A stretch of 13,636 bases of DNA from an uncultured Oscillospiraceae bacterium (GCA_900548355.1 URKR01000040.1:1-13636); one strand, 5' to 3'; positions 6,201 through 12,917 are shown, counted from the first letter of the stretch. Numbers and translations: made by a program. The notes: generated by a model from the letters alone, not told the origin.

Positions 6201-7406
6201 TTACTTTCGCACTTCCCGCACCAGCATCGCAAGGTTCAGGATCATCCCAAACAGTGCGACGGCGCCGATGATAAGCAGCACCAGCTGGAAAGCCGTCACG
6301 TCAAAGCTGGAGCGCAGCGTAGCCGCAGCTTCATCCAGCGCGCCGTCCACTGCGCTGGTTGCCCCGCTGGAAGCCGTGCCCGTCTCACTTTCGCCGGCAG
6401 CCAGCGCGGCGTTGGCCGCGTCGCTGTCGCCCAGGGCGTTGAGGGCGTCGGCCAGGGCGGTGGAAGCCATCTCGGCCAGGCGGCTGATATCGCCGCTGCT
6501 GACCCGTTCGCCGTTCACCGCCCCGCTCAGATAGTTGGCGAAAACGGTGGCTGCGCCGCGCAGCGCAGGTTCGGCTTCGGCCGCGACCGTCCACCCTTCC
6601 GAAATCGACCACATATCCTCGGTATAGAGCAGCAGCTGCATGCCGGTATCCCCGACAAGGGTGTCGTAGACGGTATCGGCAAAGGTTTCATCCCCGGTGT
6701 TCACGCTGCCGAAACTGCGGGCAATGAACTGGTAAACACGGTCATATTCGGTCAGATCGGCGTAATAGGTGCGGATTGCATCAGCCAGCCGGCTGTCCGC
6801 CGTAAGGCCGGCGCCGATGTTGACCGAGTCCAGGTCGGCCCGCAGGTCAGAACTGCTGAAAACGCTGGCGGAACCGTCGTCCTCCAGGTTGAAGGTCGCG
6901 TTCATCAGGCTCGCATACCCGGCCGCGTCGGACGCCTGGCCCATATAATACTGGGCGAGCTCCATGCAGTCGCCGCCCCAGCTGCCGGTGATCGGCAGCC
7001 CGTTGTAGACCAGGTTGATCGAAGCGAGCAGGTGCCCAAAATCAACCAGTTCGCCGTTGGGCGCCGTCAGGCTGCCCATGCCGATCAGTTCGGCCAGGTC
7101 GCCGTTCTGTTCAAGCACATAGCTTTCAAACGAAGCATCGCGCGTGCCGGCTGTCAGCTGCCAAATCGTATCGTTGTAAGCGCCGCTGCGGGTGTAGGAA
7201 AGGGCCAGCAGCAGCGGGTCTTCGCCGCTGTCCTGCTCCTGCACATAGGTTTCGGCCAGGGTTTGCAGCTCATCCAGCTGGGCCAGGGTGGTATCGTAAT
7301 CGGCAGCGCGGGCGGGCAGCGGGGCGGCCAGCAGCAGCGCTACCGCCGCCGCGCCCCCCGCCAGCCAGCCGCACAGCTTTGGGGTGTAACCTGCGATCGT
7401 AGCCAA
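6201..7406 (-). CDS. Secreted, C-terminally membrane-anchored protein of unknown function
   Basis: I do not recognise this family. From the start I prefer (TTG, 7404-7406) it has 401 aa. A signal peptide is clear: Lys10, hydrophobic core GAAAVALLLAAPL, cleavage near ARA-A (33-35). The middle (~40-335) is Asp/Ala/Ser/Tyr-rich and extracellular-looking, with VDFGHLLASINLVYNG (121-136) and GSWGGDCMELAQYY (141-154). The His, Asp and Gly in these two motifs look conserved-site-like. A Gly/Ser/Ala/Thr linker (~338-353) leads to one helix (372-396) and a short basic end REVRK, so it is anchored with the body outside. Start: AGGAGGTG (7408-7415) lies only three bases from the TTG, and an in-frame GTG at 7445 has no ribosome site, so the start is uncertain. 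It is monocistronic with a good promoter. No cell-wall sorting motif or catalytic motif is visible. Confidence 0.8.
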   Translation of the reverse strand: MATIAGYTPKLCGWLAGGAAAVALLLAAPLPARAADYDTTLAQLDELQTLAETYVQEQDSGEDPLLLALSYTRSGAYNDTIWQLTAGTRDASFESYVLEQNGDLAELIGMGSLTAPNGELVDFGHLLASINLVYNGLPITGSWGGDCMELAQYYMGQASDAAGYASLMNATFNLEDDGSASVFSSSDLRADLDSVNIGAGLTADSRLADAIRTYYADLTEYDRVYQFIARSFGSVNTGDETFADTVYDTLVGDTGMQLLLYTEDMWSISEGWTVAAEAEPALRGAATVFANYLSGAVNGERVSSGDISRLAEMASTALADALNALGDSDAANAALAAGESETGTASSGATSAVDGALDEAAATLRSSFDVTAFQLVLLIIGAVALFGMILNLAMLVREVRK

Positions 7407-7515
7407 GCACCTCCTGAAAATCGGCCTGTGGGCCCAAAGCGTCACGGTGAAGCGAGCGTGCTGCCCGGCTCCACCGTGCGCGGTTCTGTCATCAATTTGT
7501 AGTTATTTACGCTTT

Positions 7516-7544
7516 AGTATACCATAGCTGCCCGCAGCTGTCAC
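7516..7544 (-). promoter_or_regulatory. Promoter of the secreted-protein gene
   Basis: On the minus strand: -35 GTGACA (7544-7539), a 17-bp spacer ending in TGG, and -10 TATACT (7521-7516), so it also has an extended -10. The ~100-nt leader contains a 7-bp hairpin CACGGTG/CACCGTG (7472-7478 with 7443-7449). Confidence 0.75.
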
Positions 7545-7607
7545 GCAGAAATTTTGTGAAAACAGCGCGAATATTTTGGCAGGATGTACCAGAACCGGCC
7601 CGCAGGC

Positions 7608-7636
7608 TTGACAAACCCGCAGGGCGGTGGTATGCT
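7608..7636 (+). promoter_or_regulatory. Promoter of the ZIP transporter gene
   Basis: A consensus -35 TTGACA (7608-7613), a 17-bp spacer and -10 TATGCT (7631-7636). The start site would be about 7643, directly in front of the palindrome at 7646. Confidence 0.75.
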
Positions 7637-7645
7637 GTGGACATA

Positions 7646-7661
7646 GTTAGTTATAACTAAC
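7646..7661. promoter_or_regulatory. Palindromic operator, probably for a metalloregulator
   Basis: GTTAGTTATAACTAAC is a perfect 16-bp palindrome, AT-rich in a GC-rich context, placed at about +4 to +19 of the predicted transcript. A bound dimer would block initiation or clearance. Its TTAG...CTAA half sites resemble DtxR/IdeR/MntR-family boxes, and the downstream gene is a divalent-metal transporter. The regulator's identity is inference. The leader that follows also holds a 14-bp palindrome (7686-7699) within a larger GCCGT/ACGGC-closed fold. Confidence 0.7.
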
Positions 7662-7765
7662 CTCAGATGCCGTCCCTTTCCCTCGCCTTGCCGGCAAGGG
7701 CCTTGGGGGTACGGCGCCCTGCAATTTTGCTCTCATTATCCTTAACCCGTAGAAAGGCGGTAAAC

Positions 7766-8560
7766 ATGACACACGCCCTTGTTTGGGCCGCAGCCGGCAC
7801 CGGTTTCACCTTTTTGATGACGGCGCTCGGCGCGGCGACGGTCCTTTTCTTTCGCAAAGCGGCCGGCCCGGGTCTGCAGCGGATCTGCCTCGGCTTTGCA
7901 GCCGGCGTCATGATCGCGGCGTCGGTCTGGAGCCTGCTGATCCCCGCAATGGAGGAAGCCGAAGCGGCCGGCACGCCGGGCTGGCTGCCGGCCGCGGGCG
8001 GTTTTGTGCTGGGGGCCGGTTTTTTGCTGCTGCTCGACCATCTTTTGCCCCACCTGCACCTGAACGCTGCCGAACCGGAAGGCCCCCGCACCGCCTGGCA
8101 GCGCACAACGCTGCTTGTGCTGGCTGTCACGCTGCACAACATTCCCGAAGGGATGGCGGTCGGGCTTTCCTTTGCGCTGGCCGCCCAGCACAGCGGCGAT
8201 CCGGCGCTGCTTTCGGCGGCCTGGGCGCTGGCGCTCGGCATCGGCATCCAGAACTTTCCCGAGGGGGCGGCCATCTCGCTGCCGCTGCGCCAGGCCGGGC
8301 TGCGCCGCTTTCCGGCCTTTGTGCGCGGCGCCCTTTCCGGCCTGGTGGAACCGGTTTTCGGCGTGCTGGTTGTGCTGGCGGCCGGCGGCGTTCGTCCGCT
8401 GATGCCCTGGCTGCTCGCCTTTGCGGCCGGCGCCATGGTCTATGTTGTGGTGGAGGAATTGATCCCTGAAGCCAACCTTGGCGAGCATTCCCACAGCGGC
8501 ACCCTCGGGGTGCTGGCCGGCTTCCTCGTGATGATGGTGCTCGATGTCGCACTGGGATAA
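7766..8560 (+). CDS. ZIP-family divalent metal transporter
   Basis: This 264-aa membrane protein has about eight helices and the two metal-site motifs of the ZupT/GufA branch: HNIPEGMAVG in helix 4 and GIQNFPEGAAIS in helix 5. A further EELIPEA lies in a later helix. His-rich loop segments (DHLLPHLHLN, GEHSHSG) add possible metal ligands. ZIP proteins bring Zn, Mn or Fe into the cytoplasm; the exact metal cannot be read from the sequence. Gln in IQNFPEG, where many members have His, is a known-type variation that may affect selectivity. Start: the ATG at 7766 has AAAGGCGG five bases upstream. An in-frame ATG at 7667 would add 33 residues but has no ribosome site and sits inside the leader. 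It is transcribed alone from its own promoter with a palindromic operator. Confidence 0.9.
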   Translation: MTHALVWAAAGTGFTFLMTALGAATVLFFRKAAGPGLQRICLGFAAGVMIAASVWSLLIPAMEEAEAAGTPGWLPAAGGFVLGAGFLLLLDHLLPHLHLNAAEPEGPRTAWQRTTLLVLAVTLHNIPEGMAVGLSFALAAQHSGDPALLSAAWALALGIGIQNFPEGAAISLPLRQAGLRRFPAFVRGALSGLVEPVFGVLVVLAAGGVRPLMPWLLAFAAGAMVYVVVEELIPEANLGEHSHSGTLGVLAGFLVMMVLDVALG

Positions 8561-8564
8561 CCCC

Positions 8565-8593
8565 TTGCATTTTGCCGCGCGCTGTGCTACAAT
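8565..8593 (+). promoter_or_regulatory. Promoter of the ABC-F leader
   Basis: -35 TTGCAT (8565-8570), a 17-bp spacer, -10 TACAAT (8588-8593). It lies five bases past the ZIP stop codon, so the leader and ABC-F gene are separately driven. The start site is about 8600. Confidence 0.78.
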
Positions 8594-8608
8594 GCCCCCA
8601 GAAACTGT

Positions 8609-8731
8609 AAGGCGAGGTGGAAGGATGCGCAAGGAACTCTGCTAAGTGCGTGACAAACGGGATACGGCCGCGGGCCGTTTGTTTGCCATGCCGTTTGCAG
8701 GGGGTTCCTTTCGCATCCGGCCGCCTTTTTT
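8609..8731 (+). terminator. First leader terminator, long-range stem sequestering the upstream ORF
   Basis: AAGGCG (8609-8614) pairs with CGCCTT (8722-8727). GGATGCG (8623-8629) pairs with CGCATCC (8712-8718), and AAGGAAC (8631-8637) pairs with GTTCCTT (8704-8710). Inside are CTCTGC/GCAGGG and a hairpin ACAAACGG/CCGTTTGT (8653-8660 with 8675-8682). Six T (8726-8731) overlap the end of the outer stem. In this fold the segment 8666-8675 is mostly in the apical loop. Confidence 0.55.
8625..8645 (+). CDS. Short upstream ORF (leader peptide MRKELC) of the ABC-F gene
   Basis: ATG CGC AAG GAA CTC TGC TAA encodes six residues. GAGGTG (8614-8619), a good match to the anti-Shine-Dalgarno, ends five bases before the ATG. 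The whole ORF lies inside the 5' arm of the first leader stem (8623-8637 pairs with 8704-8718), so a ribosome on it would open that stem. Short drug-sensing ORFs are known ahead of ABC-F and other ribosome-protection genes, where an antibiotic-stalled ribosome prevents termination. Translation here is predicted only from the site and context. Confidence 0.55.
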   Translation: MRKELC

Positions 8732-8760
8732 GCTGCCTTTTTGGGTTTTGCCAAAAGGGT

Positions 8761-8807
8761 AAAGGCCGCGTGCCGGGGTTATCCCCCGCCCGCGGCCTTT
8801 TTGTTTT
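8761..8807 (+). terminator. Second leader terminator (attenuator) before the ABC-F gene
   Basis: AAAGGCCGCG (8761-8770) pairs with CGCGGCCTTT (8791-8800). It continues inward as GCCGGGG/CCCCCGC with one mismatch and a TTAT loop, and is followed by TTTTT-G-TTTT. This is a classical strong intrinsic terminator, located 85 bp before the ABC-F start rather than after a gene. Its 3' arm (8788-8797) is exactly complementary to GGCCGCGGGC at 8666-8675, the candidate antiterminator. Confidence 0.82.
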
Positions 8808-8891
8808 GGGGCACCCGCAAAGTCCGGGACGCCTGCCGCCGCAGCGCACAGATTCTGCGATACAGCCCTTTTTGAAGGGAGGTTTTTCCTG

Positions 8892-10376
8892 ATGTCTTTG
8901 GTTTCGATCCACAACCTCAATTTCACCTATCCGGGGCGGTACGACCCGGTTTTTGCCCACGCCGACGCCCAGCTGGATACCCGCTGGAAGCTCGGCCTCA
9001 CCGGCCGCAACGGGCGCGGCAAGACAACGCTGCTCCACCTGCTGGACGGCAGCCTGGATGCCGGCGGCGCTATTGCCGGCGCGCCGGGCGGGGGGTACTT
9101 TCCCGACGCCGTGCCGGATTTTGGCCTGCCGCTGGGCGAAGCCGCCGCCACGCTCTGCGATGCGCCGGATTGGCAGATAGCCCGGGAGCTTGGCAAACTT
9201 GGCCTGCCGCCCGAAAAGCTGGCACAGCCGTTCGGCAGCCTTTCACCGGGGGAGCAGACCCGCGCGCTGCTGGCCGTGCTGTTTTTGCAGCCCGGGGCCT
9301 GGCCGCTGATTGATGAACCGACCAACCACCTGGACGACGCCGGCCGCGCGCTGTTGGGGCGGTACCTGAAAAGCCAGAAAACCGGTTTTCTGCTCATCAG
9401 CCACGACCGCGCCCTGCTTGACGCCTGCTGTGACCATATGCTTGCCATTGAGCGCACCGGCCTGCGGCTGCGGCAGGGCAACTTTTCCAGCTGGTGGCAG
9501 GAAGTGCAGGACCGTGACGCCCGTGAAGCCGCCGAAAACGAACGCCTTGGCCGTGAAATTGACCGCCTGCAGGCAGCCGGCCAGCGCGCCACACGCTGGG
9601 CCGATAAGATTGAAGCTTCCAAGTTCAGCACCCGCAACAGCGGGCTGCGGGTTGACCGCGGCTATGTGGGCCACAAATCGGCCAAGATGATGCAGCGGGC
9701 CAAGGCGGTCGAAGCCCGGCGCGACAAGGCAATTGCCGAAAAGCAGGCGCTTTTCCGCGACCGGGAGCGGGTAGACCCGCTGCGGCTGGACCCGCTGCCC
9801 GCGCCGCGCGGCGTGCTGCTGCGCGCGGCCGACCTCAGCCTGTACCGCGGCGCACAGGCGGTCTGCGGGCCGCTGCGGTTCACCCTGCAAGCCGGCGACC
9901 GGCTGGCGCTGACCGGCCCCAACGGCTGCGGCAAAACAACGCTGCTGCGTCTGGTGGCCGGTGAAGATATTGCCCATACCGGCACGCTGGAACGCCCCGG
10001 CAGCCTGGTGCTGAGCGTGGTGGCCCAGCACAGCGCGCCGCACGGCAGCGTGGAAGCGTATGCCGCCGAAGCCGGGGTGGACCTGACCCGGCTGCTGACG
10101 CTGCTGCGCAAGTTCGGGCTGGAGCGCGTGCAGTTTGAAGCGCCGGTTGAAAGCTGGAGCGAGGGCCAGCGCAAAAAACTGGCCCTTGCCCGGAGCCTGT
10201 GCCAGCGCGCCCACATCTACCTTTGGGACGAACCGCTCAACTATATCGATCTGTACGCCCGGATGCAGATTGAGGCGATGCTGCGTGAATCCGGCGCCAC
10301 GCTGCTCTTTGTCGAGCATGACCGCGCGTTCCGCCAGGCGGTGGCAACAGGGGAAGTGGATTTGGCGAGAGTGTAG
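8892..10376 (+). CDS. ABC-F ribosome-protection ATPase, Lsa/CplR-like
   Basis: This 494-aa protein has two ABC domains and no membrane segment, the ABC-F plan. Domain 1: Walker A GRNGRGKTT (38-46), signature LSPGE (117-121), Walker B LIDEPTNHLD, switch ISHDR. Linker ~205-300: charged, helical, with GYVGHKSAKMMQRAK (258-272), a stretch typical of Lsa-type proteins. Domain 2: Walker A GPNGCGKTT (342-350), signature WSEGQ (422-426), and Walker B LWDEPLNYID (444-453), whose PLNYID wording marks the Lsa/CplR group, then VEHDR. These proteins bind the ribosomal E site and displace lincosamides, pleuromutilins or streptogramin A; the spectrum here cannot be read. The ATG at 8892 has AAGGGAGG nine bases upstream. 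The attenuator-type leader supports a drug-induced role rather than housekeeping EttA/Uup function. No frameshift is visible. Confidence 0.9.
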   Translation: MSLVSIHNLNFTYPGRYDPVFAHADAQLDTRWKLGLTGRNGRGKTTLLHLLDGSLDAGGAIAGAPGGGYFPDAVPDFGLPLGEAAATLCDAPDWQIARELGKLGLPPEKLAQPFGSLSPGEQTRALLAVLFLQPGAWPLIDEPTNHLDDAGRALLGRYLKSQKTGFLLISHDRALLDACCDHMLAIERTGLRLRQGNFSSWWQEVQDRDAREAAENERLGREIDRLQAAGQRATRWADKIEASKFSTRNSGLRVDRGYVGHKSAKMMQRAKAVEARRDKAIAEKQALFRDRERVDPLRLDPLPAPRGVLLRAADLSLYRGAQAVCGPLRFTLQAGDRLALTGPNGCGKTTLLRLVAGEDIAHTGTLERPGSLVLSVVAQHSAPHGSVEAYAAEAGVDLTRLLTLLRKFGLERVQFEAPVESWSEGQRKKLALARSLCQRAHIYLWDEPLNYIDLYARMQIEAMLRESGATLLFVEHDRAFRQAVATGEVDLARV

Positions 10377-10428
10377 CGTGGAGCGTTGGGAGCTGCGACG
10401 AGGAAGGTTTTCGGCTTTTTATAAGCAA

Positions 10429-10501
10429 TGCGCCTGCGGCGCGGGTTTGAAAATCAGCGGGACGGTTCCCGGCCACGTTTCAAATCCGCGCCGCAGGCGC
10501 A
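10429..10501. repeat. Large inverted repeat (24-bp stem) between convergent genes
   Basis: TGCGCCTGCGGCGCGG (10429-10444) pairs exactly with 10486-10501. A G-T wobble (10445/10485) and TTTGAAA/TTTCAAA (10446-10452 with 10478-10484) extend it to 24 pairs around a 25-base loop that itself holds GGGA/TCCC. It lies between the ABC-F stop (10376) and the GGDEF-like stop (10531) and could terminate both. There is no clear T-run, and the long near-perfect stem is also compatible with a small hairpin-type mobile or dispersed repeat. Confidence 0.75.
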
Positions 10502-10530
10502 CATTATCTGAACTCTAAACTTCAAAGATC

Positions 10531-11331
10531 TCAGCCGCCGTTGAGCCGCTGTTCGGCCAGGCCAAGCAGCAGGTCCCAGTTGCCGGCTTCGCCCCAATCG
10601 GCAGAGACGACGGTCGCCGAAAATTCGCCCCGGCGGGCCAGCGTAATGCTGAAATTGCGGCGGGCATTGCGCAGCGCATCCTCCAGCCGAGCGGCCAGCG
10701 CGCCGGCGCTGCTGCCGACAGAAACGGCCAGGAACACCCCGTCTTCCAGCCGGATCAGGGTGTTGTCCTCCTTTTCACCGTTGAGGGCAAGGCCCAAAAT
10801 GCCGGCAGCCGTGTTCAGGCAGCGGTCGGCCGCCGCCGTGCTTTCGGTGCGGCAAAGGGTGGCGTATTCATTGATGCCGACCAACGCAATGCTGACAGGC
10901 TTGCCGCTGCTGGCCGCCGCCGTGATCCGCCCTCGGAACGCCGCATCCAGATACGCGCGGTTGTAGACGCCGGTCACATAATCACGGCAGAGTTCTTCAC
11001 GGCACTGGGCCATCATCCGGGTAAAGGCGTTGGCTTCCCGGGTGCCGCCGGCGTCAACATGCGGCAGGCGGTAGGTTCCGGCCAGCACAAGCGGCCGGCC
11101 GTCGGGCCGTACGCTCCAATACAGCACCAGGCTGATATCGTCATCCTCAAACAGCGGTTCCCAGGCGCGGCCGCGTTCGTCCAGCCGCGGCACCTCCCGC
11201 GCGGGGCCGGTGGGCTGCAGCGTGACAGGGTCCAGCTTTTGGCCGGCGGACGGGTCCACCAGCACCACATCGTCGAACATTGGCTGCATAGCCTGGATCT
11301 GTGCGGTCAGCTGCTCGCGTGTATACTCCAT
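10531..11331 (-). CDS. Degenerate GGDEF-domain protein
   Basis: This 266-aa soluble protein has an N-terminal half (1-~105) beginning MFDDVVLVDPSAGQKLDP, like the PAS-type input seen in clostridial GGDEF proteins. It then has the GGDEF-domain entry helix REELCRDYVTGVYNRAYLDAAF (111-132), recalling the usual DxLTGLxNR motif (here DYVTGVYNR). The catalytic GG(D/E)EF turn should fall near residues 195-200, where the sequence reads RLEDGVFLAVS, so both the GG pair and the acidic residue pattern are lost. GVFLA still follows the strand pattern. Diguanylate cyclase activity is therefore unlikely; such domains often serve as GTP/c-di-GMP sensors or scaffolds. The ATG at 11331 lies nine bases after AAGGAG; a longer in-frame extension to 11373 is not supported. 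It is monocistronic. Confidence 0.8.
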   Translation of the reverse strand: MEYTREQLTAQIQAMQPMFDDVVLVDPSAGQKLDPVTLQPTGPAREVPRLDERGRAWEPLFEDDDISLVLYWSVRPDGRPLVLAGTYRLPHVDAGGTREANAFTRMMAQCREELCRDYVTGVYNRAYLDAAFRGRITAAASSGKPVSIALVGINEYATLCRTESTAAADRCLNTAAGILGLALNGEKEDNTLIRLEDGVFLAVSVGSSAGALAARLEDALRNARRNFSITLARRGEFSATVVSADWGEAGNWDLLLGLAEQRLNGG

Positions 11332-11412
11332 GCTGCCATTCTCCTTCTCATTCTGAAAGAAATTCGCGGCCACTTCCCCGGCCGCCGGGCTTCCTGCCCA
11401 GTGTTATAAATT

Positions 11413-11421
11413 ATTATATCA
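11413..11421 (-). promoter_or_regulatory. Extended -10 promoter of the GGDEF-like gene
   Basis: On the minus strand TGA-TATAAT (11421-11413). The -35 region is weak. It lies ~80 bp upstream of the ATG at 11331, in an otherwise empty AT-rich stretch. Confidence 0.6.
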
Positions 11422-11489
11422 CAAATTCCCGGGTTTTGCAGCCCTTCGCCTTATACAAAGAATACCGGCGTGCATGGTGGAATGTTGGG

Positions 11490-11517
11490 CGGCTTTGCCA
11501 AATTGTTCCCAAAGCCG
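11490..11517 (-). terminator. Hairpin directly after the lipoprotein gene
   Basis: CGGCTTTG (11490-11497) and CAAAGCCG (11510-11517) form an 8-bp stem with a 12-base loop, abutting the stop codon at 11518. No T-run follows on the minus strand, so terminator function is tentative. Confidence 0.4.
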
Positions 11518-12843
11518 TCATTCCTCGCCGGTTTCTTCGGCGGGTGTTGCCAGCGCTTCGGTGACGGCGTCACGCCAGGTTTCGCGGTCTGCCTGGGTAA
11601 AGCTTGTGCGCGGCGCGCCTTCGGCATCGGCGGCCAGGGCTGCGCCGGCGGCGGCCAGCGCAGCCTGGGCGTCCTGGTCAGGCTGGGGGCTGGGTTCGGG
11701 CAGAATACCGTTGCCCACCTGGGAAACCTGCATGGCGGTGAGGGTGGTTTCGTCGCTTGCGGTGTTCCAGGGGGTCACAAGGGCGGCGTCCTCGGTCAGG
11801 GCGGCCTCACCGTCGGCGCTTGTGTAAAGCCAGAGGATCGCAGCCGCGGCGGCCCTTGTACCGGCCTCATCGGCCGAAGCCGGCACCGCCAGCCAGCCGG
11901 CCGTGGCCAGCACAGGGTAGTTGAGCAGACCGGTCAGGTTGTACTCCTCGGTGGAAAGGTCGCTCTCCACAAAATCCGCTTTGACCGGCAGCCAGACGAG
12001 GGTATCCTGCGCCGCGCCGGCAGCGGTCAGTTCGCCAAGGCTTGCACGGCAGAACAGCGCGCTCCCTTCGGCCAGGGCCGCCGCGCCGTCCCCGCCGCGG
12101 TTCTGCAGTTCAAGGGTCAGCGCGCTGTACACCCCGTTGAGCGGGCCGGTCAGGGTATCTTCGGTTCGGGTGTCGCCGGCCGCAAGCAGCGCGCCGGTGA
12201 AGAGCGGCATCCCAAAGGCGGCCCGCCCCTGTTCGGGCAGCGCAAACACGCCGGTCAGCGCTTCCGTCCCGGCCGGGCGGCTTTCGGGCAGGGTGTAATC
12301 CTGGCCGTTGAGGGTGACCGTCTCGGCCGAAGGCTCGGCCAGCCAGTCGGTCAGCGTTTCCGCCGCATCGCTCCATTCAGCCCAGCTTGCGGCGCGCAGG
12401 TCATCGGTTGGGTCCGCGCCGAAAAGGGCCGTCAGCGTTGCGCTGTCCGCCCAATATGCATAGAGCGACCGGCCAACCGGCAGCGCGGTGATCTCCCCTT
12501 CCAGCCCGGCGCGGGCGGCGGCCGTAGCCAGCAGCGGGTCGGCCGCCAGGTTTTGCCAGCCTTCGCCGGCAGGCGGCGCATCCAGCACGGCCAGGTCGGC
12601 CGCGGCGGGGTCGGCGTCGGGGCCAAGTTCGGTCAGCATGACGCCCTGGTCGGCCGCATAGGCGCGCAGCGCGGTGCCGGCCGGGCTTTCGGCGCCGGCG
12701 GTGTAATAGACGGTGAGTTCCTGCGGCGCCGCGGTCGGGGCCGGGGCGGCCGTTTCGGCTGTGGCGGCGGCGTTTTCGGCCGGCGCGCAGCCGGCCAGCA
12801 GCACCCCGGCCAGCAGGCCGCAGACAATCGGTTTCAGTTTCAT
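11518..12843 (-). CDS. Lipoprotein resembling a sugar-ABC extracellular solute-binding protein
   Basis: This 441-aa protein has a lipoprotein signal MKLKPIVCGLLAGVLLAGC with lipobox LAGC (Cys19), then an Ala/Thr/Pro/Glu spacer to ~40. The mature part starts with a strand ELTVYYTAGAE. It has features of family-1 solute-binding proteins: a short LAVLDAPP strand, ITALPVGRSLYAYWADSATLTALFG (like the LPxxxxxYxYYN segment), and a late TAGWLAVPASAD...AAAILWLYTSADGEAAL, matching the usual W(A)FL helix. Composition is unusually Ala/Asp/Glu/Thr-rich and acidic. No permease or ATPase gene is adjacent, so it is an orphan binder or a receptor-like lipoprotein; the ligand is unknown. The ATG at 12843 has GAGGA seven bases upstream. 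It is divergent from the alaX-like gene. Confidence 0.75.
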   Translation of the reverse strand: MKLKPIVCGLLAGVLLAGCAPAENAAATAETAAPAPTAAPQELTVYYTAGAESPAGTALRAYAADQGVMLTELGPDADPAAADLAVLDAPPAGEGWQNLAADPLLATAAARAGLEGEITALPVGRSLYAYWADSATLTALFGADPTDDLRAASWAEWSDAAETLTDWLAEPSAETVTLNGQDYTLPESRPAGTEALTGVFALPEQGRAAFGMPLFTGALLAAGDTRTEDTLTGPLNGVYSALTLELQNRGGDGAAALAEGSALFCRASLGELTAAGAAQDTLVWLPVKADFVESDLSTEEYNLTGLLNYPVLATAGWLAVPASADEAGTRAAAAAILWLYTSADGEAALTEDAALVTPWNTASDETTLTAMQVSQVGNGILPEPSPQPDQDAQAALAAAGAALAADAEGAPRTSFTQADRETWRDAVTEALATPAEETGEE

Positions 12844-12917
12844 GGCGTTTTCCTCAATCAGGCGGCAGGACGTTCCCCTTCCCGCCCGGCCGCCGCAGGC
12901 AGGAAACAGATAGATTT

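Noticed and set aside
5985..7502. A 505-codon open frame on the plus strand.
   Set aside because: It is antisense to the secreted-protein gene, which has a signal peptide, transmembrane anchor and promoter. The plus-strand product shows no domain or ribosome site.
7436..7515. A riboswitch-like fold closed by AAAGCGT/ACGCTTT around the CACGGTG hairpin, and a 16-codon uORF in the leader of the secreted-protein gene.
   Set aside because: The AAAGCGT arm lies between the -10 and the predicted start site, so it is probably not transcribed. The uORF has no ribosome site.
7742..8632. A 296-codon minus-strand frame and further frames over 7663-9038.
   Set aside because: They are antisense to the ZIP transporter and the ABC-F leader; composition is shadow-like (Arg, Pro, Gln, Gly) and there is no start context.
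8600..8731. A free-standing small RNA such as 6S or SRP RNA.
   Set aside because: The SRP core motifs are absent and I see no 6S-like central bubble. The embedded ribosome site with a short ORF and the complementarity to the downstream terminator favour a leader, although a terminated short transcript would still accumulate.
8617..8892. A 91-codon frame starting with GTG at 8617 and running up to the ABC-F start.
   Set aside because: It reads through two hairpin terminators and has a low-complexity Cys/Phe/Pro product. The nearby ribosome site fits the ATG at 8625 (MRKELC) better.
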